A stretch of DNA of 64,000 nt from Flammeovirga aprica JL-4 (GTDB lineage Bacteria > Bacteroidota > Bacteroidia > Cytophagales > Flammeovirgaceae), in the NCBI RefSeq assembly GCF_012844305.1, contig NZ_JABANE010000030.1:19212-83211 (forward strand), written 5' to 3'. Shown here piece after piece: positions 55,737 through 64,000 of the stretch. The position numbers were made by a program, and so were the translations under genes. Each line of letters opens with the position of its first letter. The first letter of the stretch is position 1. The notes under the pieces are model-generated. The model did no database searches. It had not been told where the DNA came from and worked only from the letters and a program-made list of their open reading frames with translations.

Positions 55737-56750
55737 ATGAGATATTATTTCGAAAGACCAATCTACCAATGTGCATTATTAATGTTGATCGTATTTATTA
55801 TTGACTTAATAATTCCTTTGGGCGTTGCAGTAGGTGTTTTATATGTTTGCTGTATTGCATTGTTGATAAGAGAGAAAGTGAAGGTTACTTTGATGTTTTC
55901 CATCGTTGCAACTTTACTGACTGTTGCTATTCCTGTTATAACCTTTGATGAAAATACTACTTGGATGGCCTTTGTAAATAGAGGAATATCTGTTCTGGCA
56001 GTATGGATGATTTATTTTATTGTGGTAAAACACCGCATACTCGATCACAAGATGCGAGTGTATACCACTAAGCTTGAAATTAAGAACAAGGAATTAGAGC
56101 AGTTTAATTATGTAGCGAGTCATGATTTACAGGAACCTTTGAATACCATTAGAAGCTTTAGCATGCTGCTAAATCAACAATATGGAGGTGTTATTGATAA
56201 AAAAGCGGATAAATATTTACTCTTTATCAATAGAGCAAGTGTCAGGATGAGTGAGTTGGTGAAAGCACTGCTTGATTACGGGAGGATTGGACATAACATG
56301 AATCTTGAAAAAGTGGATTGCAATGTATTAGTCAATGAAGTAAAAACAGATATTGATTCATTGATCTCTAAATCAAATGCTCAGCTATACGTGAATAAAT
56401 TACCCAAGGTAAAAGGTTATGAAACAGAATTAAGATTACTCTTTCAAAATTTAATCAGCAATGCGATTAAGTTTCAAAATAAAGATACAACTCCTATTAT
56501 TAAAATAGGAGCAAGCTTGGAGACAGACCAATGGATTTTTTTTGTAAAAGATAATGGAATTGGGATTGACCAAGTGCATAGAGAAAGAATTTTTGCCATA
56601 TTCCAACGTTTGCATTCTACATGTGAATATGAAGGAACAGGAATAGGGCTAGCACATTGCCGTAAGATTGTTGATTTGCACGGAGGCAGAATATGGCTCG
56701 ATTCTCAAGTCGACAAAGGCTCAACATTTTATTTTAATATACCAGCTTAG
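55737..56750 (+). CDS. Membrane histidine kinase without a recognisable sensor domain
   Basis: 337 residues. Four hydrophobic segments lie in the first about 100 residues (LLMLIVFIIDLIIPLGVAVG, LMFSIVATLLTVAIPVI, ISVLAVWMIYFIVV). A HisKA domain follows with ASHDLQEPLNTIRSFSMLLN (H129), then a HATPase_c domain with LISNAIKFQNKD, DNGIGI and GTGIGLAHCRKI. There is no periplasmic or PAS sensor domain, so the membrane part may sense, or a partner may be needed. The ASHDLQEPL type is common in phytochrome-like kinases. No response regulator is adjacent. Confidence 0.85.
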   Translation: MRYYFERPIYQCALLMLIVFIIDLIIPLGVAVGVLYVCCIALLIREKVKVTLMFSIVATLLTVAIPVITFDENTTWMAFVNRGISVLAVWMIYFIVVKHRILDHKMRVYTTKLEIKNKELEQFNYVASHDLQEPLNTIRSFSMLLNQQYGGVIDKKADKYLLFINRASVRMSELVKALLDYGRIGHNMNLEKVDCNVLVNEVKTDIDSLISKSNAQLYVNKLPKVKGYETELRLLFQNLISNAIKFQNKDTTPIIKIGASLETDQWIFFVKDNGIGIDQVHRERIFAIFQRLHSTCEYEGTGIGLAHCRKIVDLHGGRIWLDSQVDKGSTFYFNIPA

Positions 56751-59279
<2,529 letters not shown>

Positions 59280-59300
59280 GTTTCTTATTTAAACAAAAAG

Positions 59301-59336
59301 AAGAGGAGTGTTTCTTAGTTTAGAAACACTCCTTTT
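59301..59336. terminator. Strong bidirectional terminator after katG
   Basis: AGGAGTGTTTCT (59304-59315) pairs with 59322-59333 around a TAGTTT loop. Flanking A-T pairs lengthen the stem and a T-run follows. Confidence 0.9.
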
Positions 59337-59339
59337 TAA

Positions 59340-60743
59340 TTAATTGACTTTCATGATGGTTGGAGGAATCCAAGTTCCATTTCCTACTTTTTTATGTGGC
59401 GAATAAAGTCTTAATGTTATTCTAATTCCATCTTTTGGAGCAGGCAACCAATTTGATAGTTTATCCTCGGTTGGCTTCTCATTTTGTATATAAATAGTTA
59501 AAGAGCCATCTTCATTGTACTTCAGTTCATTTTTGTTGCTTAATGCATAACGATCTAATTCATTATCTACCAAATATTGATCTTTATCGTACATTGTCGC
59601 TGACCAAAATGCATTGGCAGGAGGAAGTTCATCATGAGCAAATGTTAACTCGTATTGGTGCTCACCAGTTAAATCATCGCCGTTTTGATCCACTCTTGTT
59701 ACTGGGTAAAAGGCATCTTTAATAACATTACCACCTAATCCGATATATGACCAACCAGCTCTTAGCGCGTAATCTGTACCATAACGACCCATATCATAAG
59801 TTAAAGTCCAACCATTTTTGATCGTTCCAAGATTAGCTATTATTTCTTCAAGCTCTTGATGTCCCTTTTCAAAACCATCATTTATTGCATTTTGAATCTC
59901 TACACTAAAATCAGTGAAAGCAAATTCTTTACCCGCTTCAATATTTAATCTTTTCAATCTATCAATGATTTCATGATCTTCAGCGTTAGGTAAGTTGCCT
60001 TCTAATAATCTATTCAGGTTCGAGAAGAATTCTTCAGCTGACATATTCTGAACACTTTCATTGACATCTTTAGGGAATTCAATATCCGCTAAAGCAACTT
60101 CTGAAGGAGGAGTATAATCAGTTCCCCAAGCAGATAATGGAGTAAGTGTAATTTCATCTTGGATAGCATTTACCATAGTGTAATCTTCCTCACCGCTACT
60201 ATATAAACGACCACCAATACAAGTGATATTTGTATTAGAACGGATCAATTCTACTCCATTAGGAACAGTACCATTCCAATTAGGACCCGCAATTAAGAAA
60301 TTACCACCTTTTTCACCGTGTGTTCTTACTCCAGGACCAGCAACTACATCATTCCATGCATTCAATATCTGCATGATCCAATATCTATCTTTTACTTCAG
60401 GAACTGATAAAATGAAGGGTTCTTCTTCAAGGTCTAAACCTGCAAAAGAATAAAGGTTGTCTACATTAAATCCAACTACCATTTTATTGCTCGCATCAAC
60501 AAACTGTCTGCTATGACCAAATTGTCCCATAGGAGCCATTAAACCTTTTGGAGAAGTGGTATAAGTAATTCTTTGAAATTGCTTTTCCCATAATAAAACT
60601 GGTAATCCAAAAATGTAGGCATCTTTAGCTATACTCTTCGCTTCTTCTGGTGTAATGTGATCGTTTATATTAGAAGCAAAAGTACTTTGTATGATTAGTA
60701 ATAAGGATAAGAAGCTTAAAACTATTCTGTTTAGATTTTTCAT
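59340..60743 (-). CDS. DUF1254/DUF1214 periplasmic protein, copy 1
   Basis: 467 residues with a signal peptide ending QSTFAS. The N-terminal part (about 40-170) is DUF1254 (EAKSIAKDAYIFGLPVLLWE, YWIMQILNAWNDVVAGPGVR). The C-terminal part (about 330-450) is DUF1214 (TYDMGRYGTDYALRAGWSYI, ANAFWSATMYDKDQYLV). These paired domains occur in exported proteins of unresolved function. It lies 23 bp after its paralogue and is probably in the same operon. The neighbouring AraC gene may control both. Confidence 0.82.
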   Translation of the reverse strand: MKNLNRIVLSFLSLLLIIQSTFASNINDHITPEEAKSIAKDAYIFGLPVLLWEKQFQRITYTTSPKGLMAPMGQFGHSRQFVDASNKMVVGFNVDNLYSFAGLDLEEEPFILSVPEVKDRYWIMQILNAWNDVVAGPGVRTHGEKGGNFLIAGPNWNGTVPNGVELIRSNTNITCIGGRLYSSGEEDYTMVNAIQDEITLTPLSAWGTDYTPPSEVALADIEFPKDVNESVQNMSAEEFFSNLNRLLEGNLPNAEDHEIIDRLKRLNIEAGKEFAFTDFSVEIQNAINDGFEKGHQELEEIIANLGTIKNGWTLTYDMGRYGTDYALRAGWSYIGLGGNVIKDAFYPVTRVDQNGDDLTGEHQYELTFAHDELPPANAFWSATMYDKDQYLVDNELDRYALSNKNELKYNEDGSLTIYIQNEKPTEDKLSNWLPAPKDGIRITLRLYSPHKKVGNGTWIPPTIMKVN

Positions 60744-60766
60744 ATTATTGTGTCTATAAGTTATGT

Positions 60767-62167
60767 TTATTTAATTTTTTGAACTACAGGTGGAATCCAA
60801 TTTCCCTTGATTACTTGCTCTTCAGGGGTATATAATCTTAAAGCAATTCTAAACGCTCCCTCAGGAGCTGGTAACCAATTGGAAACTTTATCTTCTGATG
60901 GACGATCTTTTTGCATGTAAATCGTTAAAGATCCATCTTCATTGTATTGCAAATCACTTCGATCACCTACAGTATATTTATTTAGATCATTAGGGACCAA
61001 ATAGCTTTTAATATCATACATTGTTAATGACCAGAATGACTTAACGGGAGGGAGTTCCTCTTTTGAGAATGTGATTTTGTAAGCGTGTTTATTTGTATCA
61101 AACATTTCACCGTCTTCGTCGATGATCGTTGTAGGGTAAAAAGCATCTTCTAATAAATTACCACCCACACCGATTAAAGTCCATGCGGCTCTGTAGTTGT
61201 AATCAGTACCAAAGCGGCCCATATCATAAGTCAAGATCCAATTGTTCTTAAGCTCACCTAAGTTTTTAACTCTTGCTCCAATGGCTTGTTTAGCATCAAT
61301 TACACCTTGATTAATAGCTTCTTGTACTTCTTCAGTGTAATTGTCAAATGTGAAATGTTCTCCTGGAATGATACCTAAAGCAGCAATTTTCTCCATGAAG
61401 GATTGATCGGCATCATAAGCTGGATTTTTTAAAAGGACTTTGTTAAGTGAATTAAAAAACTCTTCAGCAGGCATCGACATTACGATTTCATTGACATCTC
61501 TATTTCCATCAAAGTTCTCTTTTAGTGTTACGTAAGAAGGAGCAACATAATTTCCCCCCCATTGACTTAATGGAGTAATATTAATTTGATCTTGAATGGC
61601 ATTCACTTCCTTGTAATCAGATTTACCACTGCAGTATAATCTCAATACTATAAGAGTAGTTTCAGTATTAACTTTCAAAAGTTCCATTTCAGCAGGAACA
61701 TCTCCTTCCCATTCAGGACCTACAACTACAAAAGTTCTTGCTTTTCCTCCGTGCGTTCTGGAACTTGGAACAGCTGGTACTTCATTCCATGTATTGATAA
61801 ATTGCATTAACCAAAATCGATCTCCCATCTCAGGAATTGTGATAACAAGAGGTTCTTCAGACAAATCTATACTTGCAGATGAGGCTAAAACATCGACATT
61901 ATTACCCACGTACTGTCTGTTACTCGCGTCAACAAACTCTCTACTATGAGCAAACTGATTAATAGGTGCTTTAAATCCCACTGCTTTGGTTGCATAACTA
62001 TTGACATAATATTGGTTTTGAATAAATACAGCGGGAAAACCAAACTCGAACGCTTCTTTAGATAATGCTCTTGCTTGGTCTACTGATAAATTATTCTTTT
62101 TTTGAGCAAAACTGCTATTATAGACCAAAAGGCATAATAATAGGGTAAGTAAATTGACTTGTTTCAT
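60767..62167 (-). CDS. DUF1254/DUF1214 periplasmic protein, copy 2
   Basis: 466 residues, closely paralogous to copy 1 (QARALSKEAFEFGFPAVFIQ, GDRFWLMQFINTWNEVPAVP, TYDMGRFGTDYNYRAAWTLI, SFWSLTMYDIKSYLVPNDLN). The signal peptide ends NSSFAQ. It is the first gene of the two-gene operon and is divergent from the AraC regulator. A palindrome lies in the shared upstream region at 62228-62246. Tandem duplication with divergence suggests a two-component substrate or stress role, but the biochemical function is unknown. Confidence 0.82.
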   Translation of the reverse strand: MKQVNLLTLLLCLLVYNSSFAQKKNNLSVDQARALSKEAFEFGFPAVFIQNQYYVNSYATKAVGFKAPINQFAHSREFVDASNRQYVGNNVDVLASSASIDLSEEPLVITIPEMGDRFWLMQFINTWNEVPAVPSSRTHGGKARTFVVVGPEWEGDVPAEMELLKVNTETTLIVLRLYCSGKSDYKEVNAIQDQINITPLSQWGGNYVAPSYVTLKENFDGNRDVNEIVMSMPAEEFFNSLNKVLLKNPAYDADQSFMEKIAALGIIPGEHFTFDNYTEEVQEAINQGVIDAKQAIGARVKNLGELKNNWILTYDMGRFGTDYNYRAAWTLIGVGGNLLEDAFYPTTIIDEDGEMFDTNKHAYKITFSKEELPPVKSFWSLTMYDIKSYLVPNDLNKYTVGDRSDLQYNEDGSLTIYMQKDRPSEDKVSNWLPAPEGAFRIALRLYTPEEQVIKGNWIPPVVQKIK

Positions 62168-62227
62168 AATGATTTATGTTTATTATTTTCATATCGTGAT
62201 ACAAATGTCAGTGATTATTTATTATAT

Positions 62228-62246
62228 TATTGTTGCAAAAACAATA
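62228..62246. promoter_or_regulatory. Palindrome between DUF1254 operon and AraC gene
   Basis: Perfect 7-bp arms TATTGTT and AACAATA flank a 5-nt spacer. It sits about 61 bp before one gene and about 27 bp before the other, a natural place for a regulator site. AraC proteins more often use direct repeats, so the binding protein is uncertain. Confidence 0.45.
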
Positions 62247-62272
62247 TATTTCGGTATAAAACGATTATGATT

Positions 62273-63241
62273 ATGAGTTCACATTCTTTTTCTTTTGGTA
62301 AAAAAATTACAGCATCAAGTATTCTCGATAACCTTAAGCATTACGAAGAACATCAACACAACAACAATCACTTTTGGGGAAAGGGAAAACAAGGAGAAAT
62401 AGATTTGTGGTGGTACGATGATTTCGACCATGAATTTCAAATATTAGTTTTCGATATGTCATTCAAAGAGGATTTTCACTTTGTTGATAATCAAAAGGAT
62501 TTTGATTGCATTACATTTCGATTCTTTCTTGAAACAGAAGTAATTTACAATCAGATGAAAGTAGGGAAGGGGAATCACGCCAATGTTGTCATTTATAATT
62601 CTAAAAAGAGTGTTCCTACCAAAGTTTTAAAAGATCAAGAATTAAAAGGGGTGACATTCAGAATCACAAGAGAGTTTATCAAGAAGTTGTGCAATGATCG
62701 ATGGGATTTAATCGCTAATTTTATAGAAAATCCAAAAGATTGGATGATTCATGAATCATTGGATTTGGAAATGGAGAGACTACTCAAAGACATTATAGTA
62801 ATACAAAAAGGAATTGAGGGTAAATATGGATTGACTTTATCAAGATCAGTCGAATTAATGACCTATCTGCTGATACAATTATTTAAAAATAGAGCTAATC
62901 AAAAAAGCATTCAATTATCAGATGAAAAATTGGTTGAGATATTTAAAATCAAGGATTTATTAATTGAAAACTTAATGGAACCACCACCAATTACCGAATT
63001 GAGCGAAAAATTCGGGATAAACATAGGTGTTTTAAGAACCAATTTTAAAAATGTATTTGGCACATCACCCCATCAATTTGTAATGAATGAACGACTAATT
63101 GAAGCTAGAAGATTAGTAAAGTTCACTGAATTAAATATGACAGAAATATCAGATCAAATTGGGTATACTGATTCCTCTCATTTTGCTAAACACTACAAAA
63201 GAAAATTTGGAATTTCGCCTTTATCTGACCGAAAGAAATAA
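62273..63241 (+). CDS. AraC-family transcriptional regulator
   Basis: About 322 residues. The first about 200 residues form an unknown ligand-binding domain (HFWGKGKQGEIDLWWYDDFD, FHFVDNQKDFDCITFRFFLE). The C-terminal about 100 residues are the double HTH of AraC proteins (ITELSEKFGINIGVLRTNFK, GTSPHQFVMNERLIEARRLV, EISDQIGYTDSSHFAKHYKR, FGISPL). The start ATG at 62273 is preferred (62267 is also possible); a longer frame from 62159 would overlap the divergent gene. Divergent placement suggests it controls the DUF1254 operon. Confidence 0.85.
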   Translation: MSSHSFSFGKKITASSILDNLKHYEEHQHNNNHFWGKGKQGEIDLWWYDDFDHEFQILVFDMSFKEDFHFVDNQKDFDCITFRFFLETEVIYNQMKVGKGNHANVVIYNSKKSVPTKVLKDQELKGVTFRITREFIKKLCNDRWDLIANFIENPKDWMIHESLDLEMERLLKDIIVIQKGIEGKYGLTLSRSVELMTYLLIQLFKNRANQKSIQLSDEKLVEIFKIKDLLIENLMEPPPITELSEKFGINIGVLRTNFKNVFGTSPHQFVMNERLIEARRLVKFTELNMTEISDQIGYTDSSHFAKHYKRKFGISPLSDRKK

Positions 63242-63264
63242 TCATTTACATTAAATCCAAAAAC

Positions 63265-63789
63265 ATGAAAAACTTTGAAGAAAGACTAAAAGGAGGACAC
63301 CCAAACTCCCTCGGAAATACTGTTGAAATTGTAGAAGAAGTATTACAAGATAGGGACTTATTTGATGAACTTTTCAATTGCTATTTTAGTGATGATGAAG
63401 TAGTTCGATTAAGAGTTTCCAATGCTATGAAAAAAATTGGCAAAGTAGACAAAACCTATCTTACACCTTATATAGATCGATTTATAAATGAAATCTCAAA
63501 AATTGATCAAGCTTCTACCCAATGGACCTTTGCACAGCTATTCCTTTTACTAGAAAAAGAGATTTCCGATCAACAAAAGAAAAATGCGATAGTTATTATG
63601 AAACATAATCTAGAGCATCATAATGATTGGATTGTATTGAATCAAACCATGGAAACCCTTTTTAAATGGTCTAAAAAAAAGGAGGATTTGAAAGTCTGGT
63701 TGCATCCTCATTTGGAGAGGTTATCCAAAGATGAAAGGAAATCTGTCAGTAAAAGGGCTTTGAAATATTTAGATATAATTCAACTTTAA
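63265..63789 (+). CDS. HEAT-repeat-like protein
   Basis: 174 residues, entirely helical with HEAT-like pairs (VVRLRVSNAMKKIGKVDKTY, AQLFLLLEKEISDQQKKNAI, RLSKDERKSVSKRALKYLDI). There is no signal peptide, so it is cytoplasmic. It is similar in size and layout to the HEAT-like protein at 14071. It starts 23 bp after the AraC gene on the same strand and may be co-transcribed with it. Likely a protein-interaction scaffold; partner unknown. Confidence 0.6.
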   Translation: MKNFEERLKGGHPNSLGNTVEIVEEVLQDRDLFDELFNCYFSDDEVVRLRVSNAMKKIGKVDKTYLTPYIDRFINEISKIDQASTQWTFAQLFLLLEKEISDQQKKNAIVIMKHNLEHHNDWIVLNQTMETLFKWSKKKEDLKVWLHPHLERLSKDERKSVSKRALKYLDIIQL

Positions 63790-63835
63790 ATAACAATCTG
63801 TATTGAAGTTAAAATAGATTTTTAGGTATATAAAC

Positions 63836-64000
63836 TTACGTCGCCCAATCACAAAGCTGTTTTTGGGTGACATGAATTGAAGAAACCATCCGTGCCAATA
63901 ATTTTTTGAAAATTGTTTTCCGATATACCCTTCTATTAAATCGAAAATGAAATTCATCTAAATATCGTTGGATATATTGATCACTGACATGGTGATGAAT
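63836..64000 (-). CDS. IS1595-family (ISXO2-like) transposase, C-terminal part
   Basis: The minus strand translates without stop from the right window edge to a TAA at 63836-63838, giving 54 residues: IHHHVSDQYIQRYLDEFHFR, then FNRR and a Lys-rich tail. The block QRYLDEFxFRFNRR is the conserved C-terminal end of DDE transposases of the IS1595/ISXO2 type (domain DDE_Tnp_IS1595). The N-terminal and catalytic parts lie outside the window, so whether the element is intact is unknown. I could not identify the terminal inverted repeat between 63790 and 63836. Confidence 0.75.
   Translation of the reverse strand: MHHHVSDQYIQRYLDEFHFRFNRRVYRKTIFKKLLARMVSSIHVTQKQLCDWAT

Noticed and set aside
63769..63957. 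Small minus-strand frame starting MNFIFDLIEGYIGKQFSKNY
   Set aside because: It is the out-of-frame shadow of the IS1595-type transposase end, which reads in another frame to 63836.

Overview
The window looks like a chromosomal segment of a marine, gliding, agar-using member of the Bacteroidota, most likely Cytophagales and resembling the Flammeovirga group. Evidence read from the sequence: low GC; many secreted proteins ending in type IX secretion (T9SS) sorting domains; a PorP/SprF-family protein and a PorE-like OmpA protein; DUF4114, LruC and propeller/Y_Y_Y regulator architectures; promoters of the Bacteroidota type (TTG, about 17-20 bp, TAnnTTTG); and a GH86-type agarase/porphyranase. The genus is an inference.

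Layout. 1-3.9 kb: Leloir galactose genes (galE fragment, galT, galK, all minus) beside a LacI-type regulator with a clear palindromic operator. 4-7.7 kb: small secreted proteins and an outer-membrane barrel, none assigned. 7.8-13 kb: signalling block with a NarL-type response regulator, a 7TMR-DISM histidine kinase and a large propeller/Y_Y_Y/TM/HTH one-component regulator. 13.1-14.6 kb: a free-standing NUMOD4/HNH-like gene and a HEAT-like protein. 14.7-42.9 kb: a large exopolysaccharide locus (acyltransferase, single-repeat TolC-like protein, Wzc-like chain-length protein whose kinase domain has lost its nucleotide-binding motifs, GT2, Wzy, receiver-domain/priming-glycosyltransferase fusion, then a tight run of glycosyltransferases and a hexapeptide acyltransferase). 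That run continues without a gap into a giant T9SS-secreted adhesin, a PorP/SprF protein, a PorE-like OmpA protein and a last GT4. An LruC lipoprotein, a shorter paralogue of the adhesin and a Wzx-type flippase follow. 43-47.6 kb: GH86 enzyme, a small [2Fe-2S] ferredoxin and a T9SS cargo protein. 47.9-51.3 kb: two paralogous tiny proteins behind a structured leader, unknown proteins and a TPR membrane protein. 51.5-63.8 kb: housekeeping and stress genes (purL, a histidine kinase, katG, two DUF1254/DUF1214 proteins with a divergent AraC regulator, a HEAT-like protein). The right edge cuts an IS1595-type transposase.

How the parts may fit together. Galactose released by the GH86 enzyme could feed the Leloir genes. 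The polysaccharide locus appears to be a Wzx/Wzy system with unusual control parts: a CheY-like domain fused to the initiating enzyme, and a kinase-dead co-polymerase. The head-to-tail arrangement of glycosyltransferases with a T9SS adhesin and its SprF/PorE-like partners suggests that surface polysaccharide and surface adhesin are made together. These functional links are inferences from gene order; no searches were run.
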